Shown here: in pieces, positions 1-7,561 of the stretch
Numbering within the stretch: position 1 is the first letter of the stretch
How the letters are laid out: the number at the start of each line of letters is the position of its first letter
DNA from: SXTU01 sp964496695
GTDB lineage: Bacteria > Verrucomicrobiota > Verrucomicrobiia > Limisphaerales > SXTU01
DNA length: 64,000 nucleotides
Reading direction: 5' to 3'
Assembly (NCBI GenBank): GCA_964496695.1
Contig: CAZCBE010000005.1
Coordinates: 62,001 to 126,000 of the forward strand
The notes under the pieces: model-generated
What the model was told of the DNA's origin: nothing
The model's database searches: none
What the model saw: only the letters and a program-made list of their open reading frames with translations
Program-made: the position numbers and the translations under genes

Positions 1-831
1 GCCGAGATCCCCGACGACGTGAACCGCGCACTCGTCACCGCGCTCGAAAACGAGAAGAAGGGCACCATCGCCGCCACCGCGCTCAAGATCATTGACCAGA
101 ACATCGAGCTGGCGAAGCGCAAGTCCCAGCCCATCTGTCAGGACACCGGCAGCGTGATCTTCTACGTGGACTGCCCCATCGGCTTCGACCAAATTACTTG
201 CGAGGAAGCTGCGCGCGAGGCCGTGAAGGAAGCGACCGCCAAGGGCTTCCTGCGCCAGAACTCCGTGGACTCCCTCACCGGCAAGAACGATGGCACCAAC
301 CTCGGCCCCGGCGCACCCACCGTCCACTTCCACCAGCACCGCTCCCCGGAAATCACCGTGCGCCTCATGCTCAAGGGCGGCGGGTGCGAAAACGTCGGCG
401 CGCAATACTCCCTCCCCGCCGAGAAACTCCACGCCAACCGCGACCACGACGGCTGCCGCAAGGTCATCCTCGACGCCGTGCTTCAGGCGCAGGGCAAGGG
501 CTGCGGCCCGGGCATCCTCGGCGTGTGCATCGGCGGCGACCGCGCGACCGGCTACGAATACAGCAAACAGCAGTTCCTGCGCCTCCTCGACGACCGCAAC
601 TCCAACCCCGAACTGGACGAACTGGAGCAAGACATCCTGAAGACCGCGAACGAACTCGGCATCGGCCCGATGGGCTTCGGCGGCAAGACCACCCTGCTGG
701 GCGTGAAAATCTGCGCCGCGAATCGTGTCCCCGCTTCATTCTTCGTCAGCATCAGCTACATGTGCTGGGCATATCGACGGCAGGGCGTGGTGCTGGGCAC
801 GGAGGGGGAGATTGAGAAGTGGTTGTATTGA
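1..831 (+). CDS. Class I fumarate hydratase, alpha subunit (5' end outside window)
   Basis: This is the alpha (N-terminal domain) subunit of an iron-sulfur class I fumarase or related tartrate dehydratase, which interconverts fumarate and malate in the TCA cycle in the cytoplasm. The frame is open from base 1 and reads AEIPDDVNRALVTALENEKK, typical of the interior of the family, so the GTG at 19 is probably not the true start and the gene is cut by the window edge. The conserved PICQDTGS segment, with a cluster-ligand cysteine, is present, as are GGGCENVG, GKGCGPGILGVCIGG and GFGGKTTLLGVK, which hold further cysteines. The matching beta subunit is not adjacent but lies at 2986-3561, after two unrelated genes. 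Assignment to fumarase rather than tartrate dehydratase is by default. Confidence 0.9.
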   Translation, partial: AEIPDDVNRALVTALENEKKGTIAATALKIIDQNIELAKRKSQPICQDTGSVIFYVDCPIGFDQITCEEAAREAVKEATAKGFLRQNSVDSLTGKNDGTNLGPGAPTVHFHQHRSPEITVRLMLKGGGCENVGAQYSLPAEKLHANRDHDGCRKVILDAVLQAQGKGCGPGILGVCIGGDRATGYEYSKQQFLRLLDDRNSNPELDELEQDILKTANELGIGPMGFGGKTTLLGVKICAANRVPASFFVSISYMCWAYRRQGVVLGTEGEIEKWLY

Positions 832-981
832 GGAAACAAAATGGCTGGGAGTCACTACCCGTTCTGCTGGCCGCATCGCCATGGAGTTGCTTGGCGAGTG
901 GCTTTCATTTGTCCGCAACAAGTTCAGTCGTTGTAAGTGCCTGATTACAGGATAGTTTCTATTTGTTTTGAAAACAACCTG

Positions 982-2439
982 ATGAAGCCATGGATCATCA
1001 AAGCCTTGGAGTTGCTGAAGGCGAGCCTTGTGCCACCGAAACACGAGTTGAATGAACTAGACTGGAAATCGGCGTTGTCACCAGACAAGAAGCGGCTGAC
1101 GGAGCACCTGTCGGCCTTTGCCAATCAACCGGGCGGCGGCTACCTCGTGTTCGGTGTGGATTCCACAGGAATGCCGGTTGGTGTGGCCACGGAAAAGGTC
1201 GAGGAAGTGGTGAATCAATTGGCCAATCTCGGACGGCAAGGGCTTGAGCCGCCACTAGTGCTTGATCACACGATGGAAGATTGCGAATCGGTCCGGCTCT
1301 TGTTTGTCCGAGTGCCGGAGTCAGCGGTGAAACCGGTGCATATTCGGGGCAAGGGGTTGGAAGATGCCTTCATCCGCTCGGGCGGCACCACGCGGAAGGC
1401 TTCACGACAGGAGATTGGCACCCTGATGCTAAACAGTCGCACGCCGCGCTGGGAGGAACTTCATGCATCGCTTCTGCTGGCTGACCTCGAGTTCACCGCA
1501 AAACTGAACGTCGAGCCGATTTTCAAGATGCTCGAACGCCCCGCTACTACCACGCAGGAGGAGACGCTTGCCTGGATGGCAGGTGAGCGGTTCATCGTCC
1601 GCGAACCGGCGGGCGGCGGCTATGCAACCAATCTCGGCGCAATCGCAACGGCACGGCGACTCGCGGATTTCCCGGACCTCAGCCGCAAAGCGGTGCGCGT
1701 GATCGTCTATGATGGGCTGAACAAGGCGAAGACCAAGCAGGAACAAGAGGGCGCGAAGGGCTACGCCATTAGCTTTCAGGGGCTCATGCAGTTCGTCATG
1801 TCGTTGCTGCCGCAGAGCGAAGTCATCGAACAGGCATTGCGCGAGAAGCGGACGCTTTACCCGGAAATCGCTTTGCGCGAAATCATTGCCAACGCGCTCA
1901 TTCATCAGGATTTCTCCATCACCGGCACTGGACCACTGGTTGAAATATTCGACGATCGGATTGAGGTTTCCAACCCAGGCGGACTATTGCCGTCGAAACG
2001 GCTGGATCGGCTCATTGGCACACAGCCGGAGTCCCGGAACGAACATTTGGCTCGAGCCTTCCGGCGCTATAAAATCTGCGAGGAGCGCGGCTCGGGACTG
2101 CTGAAGGCCGGTTTACAAGTGGAGCTTTATGGGCTGCCACCCATCGAGTTCTTGGCCGGGCCAAACCATTTCAAGGTCACACTGTATTCTCCGCGCACAT
2201 TCGCCCAGATGTCAGCCCGCGAGCGGTTGGAAGCATGCTACCAGCATGCCGTCTTGAAGCATTACTCGGACAGCACGATGACGAATACGAGCCTACGCGA
2301 ACGGTTGAAGATGCCAGAAAGGCAACGCTCGATGGTCTCGATGCTAATTCAAGAGGCGATTGACAATCGCCTGGTCAAAAATGCGGACCCACAAAGCAAA
2401 TCCAGAAAATTCGCCGAATATGTGCCCTTTTGGGCATGA
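982..2439 (+). CDS. AlbA_2 / divergent HATPase domain protein
   Basis: A 485-residue protein of the widespread 'AlbA_2 putative DNA-binding domain plus C-terminal GHKL-like ATP-binding domain' family, often annotated as RecG-related transcriptional regulator. The N-terminal third has the AlbA_2 signature GGGYLVFGVDSTGMPVGV. The second half has EIALREIIANALIHQDF (N-box-like), followed by IEVSNPGGL and a conserved EERGSGLLKA stretch, and a C-terminal winged-helix-like tail. ATG 982 is chosen because the AlbA_2 similarity begins just after it; an ATG at 937 would add 15 residues. The exonuclease gene starts 18 bases downstream. Base composition looks more AT-rich than the flanking fumarase genes, consistent with acquired DNA. 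The family is common in defence and accessory regions, but no specific function can be given. Confidence 0.75.
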   Translation: MKPWIIKALELLKASLVPPKHELNELDWKSALSPDKKRLTEHLSAFANQPGGGYLVFGVDSTGMPVGVATEKVEEVVNQLANLGRQGLEPPLVLDHTMEDCESVRLLFVRVPESAVKPVHIRGKGLEDAFIRSGGTTRKASRQEIGTLMLNSRTPRWEELHASLLLADLEFTAKLNVEPIFKMLERPATTTQEETLAWMAGERFIVREPAGGGYATNLGAIATARRLADFPDLSRKAVRVIVYDGLNKAKTKQEQEGAKGYAISFQGLMQFVMSLLPQSEVIEQALREKRTLYPEIALREIIANALIHQDFSITGTGPLVEIFDDRIEVSNPGGLLPSKRLDRLIGTQPESRNEHLARAFRRYKICEERGSGLLKAGLQVELYGLPPIEFLAGPNHFKVTLYSPRTFAQMSARERLEACYQHAVLKHYSDSTMTNTSLRERLKMPERQRSMVSMLIQEAIDNRLVKNADPQSKSRKFAEYVPFWA

Positions 2440-2457
2440 TAGTTTCCAAAGAACAAC

Positions 2458-2976
2458 ATGAGCTTCGTCATGATGGACGTTGAAGCCGACGGGCCGATTC
2501 CCGGGGACTACTCGATGGTCTCCTTCGGAGCGGTCATCGTGGAGCCGTCCCTCTCGCGGACGTTCTATGGGCGCTTGAAGCCGGTGTCTGAGAAGTGGGT
2601 TCCCGAGGCGCTGGCGGTCAGCGGACATTCGCGCGAGGAGACGCTCGCGTTTCCTCTGGCAGAGCAGGTCATGGCGGAGTTCAAGGGCTGGCTGGGGCAG
2701 AATGCCAAGGGGCAGCCCCGCTTCGTCTCGGACAACAACGGCTTCGACTGGCAGTTCATCAACTGGTATTTCCACCACTTCCTTGGCGAGAACCCCTTCG
2801 GCTTCTCCTCCACCAATCTCGGCTCGTTCTACAAGGGCGTGACCCGGGACTTCTTCACGAACTTCAAGCACCTCCGCAAGACCAAGCACACGCATCATCC
2901 CGTGGACGATGCCAAGGGCAACGCCGAGGCCATGCTCCAAATCATCCAGCAGCACCAAATCGCGATCAAACTCTAG
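2458..2976 (+). CDS. DEDDh-type 3'-5' exonuclease domain protein
   Basis: A 172-residue single-domain protein of the RNase T / DnaQ exonuclease superfamily, predicted to remove nucleotides from 3' ends of nucleic acid using two metal ions. The metal-binding residues are visible: MMDVEADGP near the N-terminus (Exo I DxE), DNNGFDWQFINW in the middle (Exo II), and HHPVDDAKGNAEAM near the C-terminus (Exo III, H-x4-D). The length fits a stand-alone exonuclease with no polymerase or helicase domain. It sits between the AlbA_2 gene (18 bases upstream) and fumarase beta (9 bases downstream) and is probably co-transcribed with both. Its substrate is unknown. Confidence 0.75.
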   Translation: MSFVMMDVEADGPIPGDYSMVSFGAVIVEPSLSRTFYGRLKPVSEKWVPEALAVSGHSREETLAFPLAEQVMAEFKGWLGQNAKGQPRFVSDNNGFDWQFINWYFHHFLGENPFGFSSTNLGSFYKGVTRDFFTNFKHLRKTKHTHHPVDDAKGNAEAMLQIIQQHQIAIKL

Positions 2977-2985
2977 GAACATCCC

Positions 2986-3561
2986 ATGACCTCCCTCACC
3001 TTCCCCTTCACCGAAGCCCAGGTCCGCGCGCTCAAAGTCGGCGAAGAGGTGTCCATCTCGGGCGTCGTCTTCACCGGGCGCGACGCGGTGCACAAGTATC
3101 TGCACGAGGGCGGCGCGCTGCCGCCGGGCGTCTCGCTGCGCGACGGCATCCTCTACCACTGCGGCCCCGTGATGATGAAACAGCCGGACGGCTCCTACAA
3201 ATGCACCGCCGCCGGCCCCACCACCTCCATCCGCGAGGAGCCTTACCAGTGGCAGGTCATCCGCGACTTCGGCGTGCGTGGCGTCATCGGCAAAGGCGGC
3301 ATGGGCGACAAGACACTCGCCGCCTGCAAGGAGCACGGATGCGTCTATCTGCACGCCATCGGCGGCGCAGCGCAGGTGCTCGCCGAATGCGTGAAGAAGG
3401 TGCGCAACGTCTATTTTCTCGAAGAGTTCGGCTCGCCTGAAGCCATCTGGGAGCTGGAAATTGAGAACTTCCCCGCCGTCGTCACGATTGATGCGCACGG
3501 CAACTCCCTCCACAAGGAAGTCATGGCCGCCAGCAGTGCAGAACTGGCGAAGCGGCTGTGA
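2986..3561 (+). CDS. Class I fumarate hydratase, beta subunit
   Basis: A 191-residue C-terminal-domain partner of the alpha subunit at 1-831. Together they would form the [4Fe-4S] fumarase that hydrates fumarate to malate. Family features seen are GVVFTGRDAVHKYL, then YHCGPVM, AAGPTTSIREEPY, GVIGKGGMGDKT and HAIGGAAQ near the middle, and a C-terminal FPAVVTIDAHGNSL. Length and motif order match the Fe-S hydro-lyase beta domain. The ATG follows the exonuclease stop by 9 bases, so the gene is likely translated from the same transcript as the two intervening genes. Separation of alpha and beta by two foreign genes is unusual. Confidence 0.88.
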   Translation: MTSLTFPFTEAQVRALKVGEEVSISGVVFTGRDAVHKYLHEGGALPPGVSLRDGILYHCGPVMMKQPDGSYKCTAAGPTTSIREEPYQWQVIRDFGVRGVIGKGGMGDKTLAACKEHGCVYLHAIGGAAQVLAECVKKVRNVYFLEEFGSPEAIWELEIENFPAVVTIDAHGNSLHKEVMAASSAELAKRL

Positions 3562-3563
3562 AA

Positions 3564-3662
3564 GCGGCGCGCGGCATTCATGCCGCTTCAACGTGCGCAA
3601 TGCCTTGGTTCACCCACGTTGATCGGCGTTCGGACGGTGAAGCGGCATAAATGCCGCGCGCC
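3564..3662. repeat. Dyad repeat, family D copy 1
   Basis: About 100 bases whose ends are inverted copies of GCGCGGCATTCATGCCGCTT; each arm is itself a small hairpin (GCGGCATnnATGCCGC). It fills the gap between the convergent stops of fumarase beta and the isomerase-like gene. The second copy is at 6339-6438. It could act as a bidirectional terminator or mRNA-end stabiliser, but no T-run is seen. Confidence 0.75.
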
Positions 3663-3668
3663 TGCGCC

Positions 3669-4583
3669 TCAATGCCCCGCCGCCTTGAAGGCCGGCGCGA
3701 GCGCCGCGTAACACTTCTTCGCCGCAGCCACCGGATCGTAGCCCGGCTTGCTGAAGACCTGCCCGCTCACCTCCACGCAAACCGAGCCGGACCAGTTCGC
3801 CGCCTTGAGCCGACGGAAGTAATCCGCGTAGTCAATCGTCCCCTCCCCCGGCAGCGCGAACTGAAACTTCGCCGCCTCGCCAATCGCGTCCTTCACATGG
3901 ATGAAGGCCGTGTGCGGCAGCAACGCGTCCAGCGTCTTGCCGAGTTCGAGACCGCGAAGCTGGTAGTGGCTGAAATCGTAGGCCGCCTTCACCGCCGGGT
4001 TTTTCACTTGTTCCAGCAGCCAGAGCGCGTGCTCCGGCAGGTGTGCCGCACTGCCGACGTGCGGCTTGATGCAGAGCGTGATCTTGCCTGCCGCTGCGGC
4101 GCGGCCCCAGTCAGCCAGGCGCGTGGCCATCTGCGCCTTGACCTTGTCCCACTCGGCGGGCTTGCCGCCCATGACGGTTTCAAGCACCGGCGGCGAGTCA
4201 GGCGCGAGATCATGCGCGAGTTCGGCGGCCGCCTTGATGCGCTCCAAACTGGCGGCGTGCGCCTTGTCATCCGCAGTGAGGCTCAGGTTGTCCATCAACG
4301 CGGACAATCGCAGCCCAAGCCCGCTCATCAGAGTGCGAAGTTCCTTGCGTTGCGCTGGTGAAAGCAGTTTCGGCTCCGTGGGAAAGCCCGGGTTGAGCGC
4401 CAGTTCCACATCGCTGTAGCCAACCTCCGAGCATACCCGCAGCGCCTGCTCCACCGGCAGCGTCTTCATGCCATAAAGGCTGAAGCCAAGACCGACGCGA
4501 CGGGCGGGAGCGGCGGCAGAAAGCGAACACGCGGCCAACGCGGCGGTCGTAAGGAACTGACGGCGGGTGAAGGGATAGTTCAT
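3669..4583 (-). CDS. TAT-exported sugar phosphate isomerase/epimerase family protein
   Basis: A 304-residue xylose-isomerase-like TIM-barrel protein with a twin-arginine export signal (TRRQFLTTAALAACSLSAAA, residues about 6-25), so it is probably periplasmic. The barrel shows the family pattern: VGLGFSLYGMK as strand 1, SDVELALNPGF, a central AAYDFSHYQLRG, FIHVKDAIG, and the late GEGTIDYADYF and VCVEVSG strands. The histidine and acidic residues in these strands fit a metal-binding site. Such secreted barrels are abundant in Verrucomicrobiota and Planctomycetota, next to sugar degradation genes. Substrate and reaction cannot be assigned. A degraded copy of the signal-peptide coding region lies at 5243-5311. 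Confidence 0.8.
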   Translation of the reverse strand: MNYPFTRRQFLTTAALAACSLSAAAPARRVGLGFSLYGMKTLPVEQALRVCSEVGYSDVELALNPGFPTEPKLLSPAQRKELRTLMSGLGLRLSALMDNLSLTADDKAHAASLERIKAAAELAHDLAPDSPPVLETVMGGKPAEWDKVKAQMATRLADWGRAAAAGKITLCIKPHVGSAAHLPEHALWLLEQVKNPAVKAAYDFSHYQLRGLELGKTLDALLPHTAFIHVKDAIGEAAKFQFALPGEGTIDYADYFRRLKAANWSGSVCVEVSGQVFSKPGYDPVAAAKKCYAALAPAFKAAGH

Positions 4584-4604
4584 GGCTTGAAGACAGGGCC
4601 AAGC

Positions 4605-5006
4605 TCAGGCGCTCGTTGGGGCGAGTTTGACATGCGGGTAGGCCAAAATCTTGCCGTCCACGGTCACCAGCGACACGTCAAGCACCCGCGCCGTTGCCAC
4701 GATGATTTGGTCGGCCGGGTCGCGATGAAATGCGCCGGGAAGCTGGGTGGATTCAACGCAAATCTGCGGCGTAAGCTCGACGAGGCGGACGCCGGGGTAG
4801 CCAAGCGCCTGCCGAAGCCAGTCGGAGACTGGGCACGGCAACGTCAGCCGCCCACGCTCCACGAGCTTCGCCACCTCCCAGCACGAAATGGCGCTCACGG
4901 CGATGCCGCTTTCCTCGGAATCTTCGAGCAAAGCGCTGAGGGGAGCGGGGAGCGAAGCGTCGCCGTGGACCCACCAAACCCAAACGTGCGTATCGAGCAG
5001 AATCAT
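4605..5006 (-). CDS. PIN-domain toxin (VapC family)
   Basis: A 133-residue PIN-domain ribonuclease, the toxin of a type II toxin-antitoxin pair. The four acidic positions are visible: D5 in ILLDTHVW, the glutamate in AISCWEVAKL, an aspartate in HRDPADQIIVATA and the aspartate in LVTVDGKIL. Length and motif spacing fit the VapC subgroup whose proteins start with LLDTHVW. The gene overlaps the upstream antitoxin by four bases (ATGA), a usual sign of coupled translation. VapC toxins usually cut tRNA or other structured RNA; the target here is unknown. Confidence 0.82.
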   Translation of the reverse strand: MILLDTHVWVWWVHGDASLPAPLSALLEDSEESGIAVSAISCWEVAKLVERGRLTLPCPVSDWLRQALGYPGVRLVELTPQICVESTQLPGAFHRDPADQIIVATARVLDVSLVTVDGKILAYPHVKLAPTSA

Positions 5007-5218
5007 CCCGCAGCCTCCCAGTCGGCGTCCGCCACCGGTTCGGTGGGTGCGACCAGCGTGACTGGGGTGCCACGCAGCGGATGCCGCGAACCCGATGCTG
5101 CGGGCGTGGCGAAAGGCAGCACGATGACTTCGACGGACTCACCGCGATGGAAGGGGACGCCATGCAGCGTGAGAACGCCATCCTCGGACAGTGTGGTTTC
5201 AGCACGGTGAGCTTGCAT
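5003..5218 (-). CDS. Antitoxin partner of the PIN toxin
   Basis: A 71-residue protein that ends by overlapping the PIN gene by four bases, the classical antitoxin-first order. The N-terminal half (TTLSEDGVLTLHGVPFHRGE, then VEVIVLP) looks like the antitoxin beta-hairpin DNA-binding or interaction segment found upstream of LLDTHVW-type VapC genes. The C-terminal part is short and proline-rich. It would neutralise the toxin and probably autoregulate the pair. The family call depends mainly on position. Confidence 0.65.
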   Translation of the reverse strand: MQAHRAETTLSEDGVLTLHGVPFHRGESVEVIVLPFATPAASGSRHPLRGTPVTLVAPTEPVADADWEAAG

Positions 5219-5242
5219 GACGGAAGAGTAAAACGTCCTTGG

Positions 5243-5311
5243 TTACGCGGCAAGCGAGCATGTGGCCAACGCAGCGGTCGTGAGAAAGTGGCGGCGGATG
5301 AAGAGGCGCAT
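5243..5311 (-). pseudogene. Remnant of a second TAT signal-peptide coding region
   Basis: On the minus strand an ATG at 5311 opens a 22-codon frame reading MRLFIRRHFLTTAALATCSL, then AA and a stop. This matches the start of the isomerase-like protein at 4583 (FTRRQFLTTAALAACSLSAA). The DNA is also similar over about 54 bases (4523-4576 versus 5252-5305, roughly 80 percent by eye). It therefore looks like the leftover 5' end of a duplicated gene, with the toxin-antitoxin pair lying between the two copies. Confidence 0.6.
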
Positions 5312-5325
5312 GAAGCTACGGTTTG

Positions 5326-5655
5326 TCAGTTGCGGTCGCCTTCTTTAGGGGTGATCTCACCGAGTTGCCTGCTTCCATCCAAGAGCTGCTGCGGAGCAGC
5401 TCTTAGCAACTCCGAAGCTTCTTCTTCGAGGTGCAAGTCATCGCGCATGAAATAGGCTATCGCATCAAATTCTCGCGAACCGCTAACATTGATGTCCTCG
5501 TTTGATTCGAGAAACAGAGTGAATAGCGTCCCTTTGAGTCTCATGTGCCGCCAGAAGGCGTAACCATGCTTGCCCCGCTTCAATGTTGGGTTGCGGTAAG
5601 GGAGTCCCGGCACGTCAGCATTAAGCCGCACAGTCACATGTAGCGGAATGACCAT
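5326..5655 (-). CDS. Hypothetical protein, 109 aa
   Basis: Unrecognised. ATG 5655 is preferred over longer starts because it lies five bases after the stop of the DJ-1/PfpI gene, and because a longer frame would read through that gene. The product starts MVIPLHVTVRLNADVPGLPY and contains YAFWRHMRLKGTLFTLFLES, then an acidic LHLEEEASELL segment. No signal peptide or membrane segment is visible. Base composition is less GC-rich than its neighbours. It could be co-transcribed with the DJ-1/PfpI gene. Confidence 0.5.
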   Translation of the reverse strand: MVIPLHVTVRLNADVPGLPYRNPTLKRGKHGYAFWRHMRLKGTLFTLFLESNEDINVSGSREFDAIAYFMRDDLHLEEEASELLRAAPQQLLDGSRQLGEITPKEGDRN

Positions 5656-5660
5656 TCCAC

Positions 5661-6266
5661 CTACTCCCCCACATACCGCTTGAGCATCGCCATAAACTCC
5701 TTCAGCAGCCACGTATTGTCCATCCACACGCGCGAGCAGACGAGGTTGCCGTCCACGACCACGCGCTGGTTCACGTATTTCGCCCCGCCCTGCTGGGCAT
5801 CCAGTTCGCACTTGGCCACGGTGGTGACGGTGCGGCCCTTGATGACATCGGCGGCGGTGAGAATCTCAATGCCGTGACACACGCTGGCGACCGGCTTGTT
5901 CGCCGCGAAGAAGTGGCGCGTGATGCGGAGCAGGTCCTTGTCGTAACGCAGGTATTCCGGAGCGCGCCCGCCGGAGATGAAGAGGCCGCAATACTCCTCG
6001 GGGTTGATGTCCTTGAAGGCGATGGTGGAGCGGACGTGATAGGCCGCGCTCTCGCGGGTGATGTCCCACTTCGGCTCGCCGTCGGCCGTGGGCGGAATCT
6101 CGTGCAACACGCCGTGATACAGCCGCGCCTCGGGACCGCACACCACGGCCTCGAAGCCGTCCTCGGGCAGGCGGAAAATGGGATACAACGTGTCCATCAC
6201 TTCCGTGGCGTCGCCGATGGGAATAAGGACTTTCTTCGCGGGAGGAGCGGATTTCTTTTTGGCCAT
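5661..6266 (-). CDS. DJ-1/PfpI family protein
   Basis: A 201-residue cytoplasmic protein of the DJ-1/PfpI (class I glutamine amidotransferase-like) superfamily. Near the N-terminus it has KKVLIPIGDATEVMDTLYPI, followed by FISGGRAPEYLRYD. The nucleophile elbow reads VASVCHGIEIL, with the reactive cysteine followed by histidine as in PfpI/YhbO-type members. The family includes proteins described as peptidases, chaperones and deglycases or glyoxalases. The substrate cannot be told from sequence. A Lys-rich N-terminus (MAKKKSAPPAKK) precedes the domain. Confidence 0.85.
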   Translation of the reverse strand: MAKKKSAPPAKKVLIPIGDATEVMDTLYPIFRLPEDGFEAVVCGPEARLYHGVLHEIPPTADGEPKWDITRESAAYHVRSTIAFKDINPEEYCGLFISGGRAPEYLRYDKDLLRITRHFFAANKPVASVCHGIEILTAADVIKGRTVTTVAKCELDAQQGGAKYVNQRVVVDGNLVCSRVWMDNTWLLKEFMAMLKRYVGE

Positions 6267-6338
6267 GCGCGGATGACACCAGTGAGCGAGGCCGGTGTCA
6301 ATGCGAGTGGTTGAAGTGGATCAGGCTCCCGGGGCGCA

Positions 6339-6438
6339 GGCGGCGCGCGGCATTCATGCCGCTTCAGCGTGCTGAACACTGGAGCCATCGCATACGTTGC
6401 GACGTTCGAGCGTTGAAGCGGCATGAGAGCCGCGCACC
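6339..6438. repeat. Dyad repeat, family D copy 2
   Basis: Second copy of the element at 3564-3662, with the same GCGCGGCATTCATGCCGCTT start and an inverted GAAGCGGCATGAGAGCCGCG end, and a different centre. It occupies the divergent gap between DJ-1/PfpI and DUF554. Nothing else is seen in this 282-base gap. Confidence 0.75.
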
Positions 6439-6548
6439 TTGCCGACAGACGGCCCTCACGCACCCCTTGGACACACGCAGCAACTCCATGAACCCAAGTC
6501 CCGGCTTTGCCCTTTCCGTTGTGCTGCCAGCATGGTTCAGTTCGCCGC

Positions 6549-7262
6549 GTGACCGGCACACTCATCAACGTGGCGGCGATTCTCATCGGCGGCTTCGTCG
6601 GCCTGAGAACGTCCCGCCAGTTCTCCCCGCAGGCACAGAACTACATCAAGCTGACGCTCGCGGCATTCACCATCTGGGTGGGCATGAGCATGGTCTGGGC
6701 CGGCATTGGCGGAAGCTTTGGGCTGGTGTTGAAGCAACTCGGCATTGCGATGCTTGCGTTGGTGCTGGGCAATGCCGTCGGCATGGCCTGCCGGTTGCAG
6801 GACAATCTGAACCGGCTCGGCCAATACGCGAAAGAACGCATCGCCAACCCCTCGGAGGACAACCGGTTCAGCGAGGGTTTCATCACCTGCACGCTCCTGT
6901 TCTGCGTCGGCCCCATGGCCATTCTCGGCGCGTTGGAGGACGGCACGCGCGGCAACTCCCGCATCCTCTATCTCAAGTCCGTGTTGGACGGCTTGGCGGC
7001 CATGGGCTTTGCGGCCACGTTTGGACGGGGCGTGCTGCTGGCGGCGGTGCCGGTGCTCGCGTATCAGGGCACCATCTCACTCGCTGCCAACGTGCTGGCC
7101 ACGCATCTCCGCGAGCCGGCGCTGCTGGACTCCATCCGCGTCGCGGGTGGACTTGTCGTCATGTGCATTCCAGTGGCGATTCTTGGACTACGAAAGGTGC
7201 CGCTGGCGAATTATCTGCCCAGCCTCGTGGTCGCGCCCTTGTTGACGCACTGGTGGAAGTGA
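6549..7262 (+). CDS. DUF554 family membrane protein
   Basis: A 237-residue integral membrane protein of the DUF554 (YdfK/YqgA-like) family, function unknown. GTG 6549 is chosen because the family starts with the pattern seen here (VTGTLINVAAILIGGFVGL); an ATG at 6507 would add an atypical 14-residue leader. Further family landmarks are LTLAAFTIWVGMSMVW, GFITCTLLFCVGPMAILGAL, and SVLDGLAAMGFAATFGRGVL in the middle, and a final hydrophobic helix near NYLPSLVVAPLL. About six to seven membrane segments are visible. It converges on a DUF1275 gene across a dyad repeat. Confidence 0.85.
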   Translation: MTGTLINVAAILIGGFVGLRTSRQFSPQAQNYIKLTLAAFTIWVGMSMVWAGIGGSFGLVLKQLGIAMLALVLGNAVGMACRLQDNLNRLGQYAKERIANPSEDNRFSEGFITCTLLFCVGPMAILGALEDGTRGNSRILYLKSVLDGLAAMGFAATFGRGVLLAAVPVLAYQGTISLAANVLATHLREPALLDSIRVAGGLVVMCIPVAILGLRKVPLANYLPSLVVAPLLTHWWK

Positions 7263-7295
7263 AACGGACCTCTGCGGACTTCCAGTCCCGGCGGA

Positions 7296-7561
7296 GTTAC
7301 TTGGTTCTCCGCTGTTTTCGGTGGCATGGGTGGGAGAAGCATCAAATCCCAAGTTCCAAATTCCAAAGCAGCTCCAAACTCCAAACTTCAAAGGGAGGGG
7401 GCGCCCGGCACGGAGGCAGCCCTTGGGCCAAGGGCCGAACCCGGGCGGAAGCACTGGCGGCGGGGCACGCTGAACCATTGGAATTTGGGCTTTGGAGTTT
7501 CTTTGGAGTTTGGAATTTCCCGCCCCACCTCCCTGTTCCACCGAAAACAGCGAAGAGCCAG
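7296..7561. repeat. Long dyad repeat, family G
   Basis: The two ends are inverted copies containing CGCTGTTTTCGGTGG. Inside each arm a word of the type TTCCAAATTCCAAA / CTCCAAACTCC is reiterated (7341-7395 and, inverted, 7481-7525). The central 100 bases are not symmetric. The element fills the whole convergent gap between DUF554 and DUF1275, and the right arm runs up to the DUF1275 stop codon. Confidence 0.7.
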
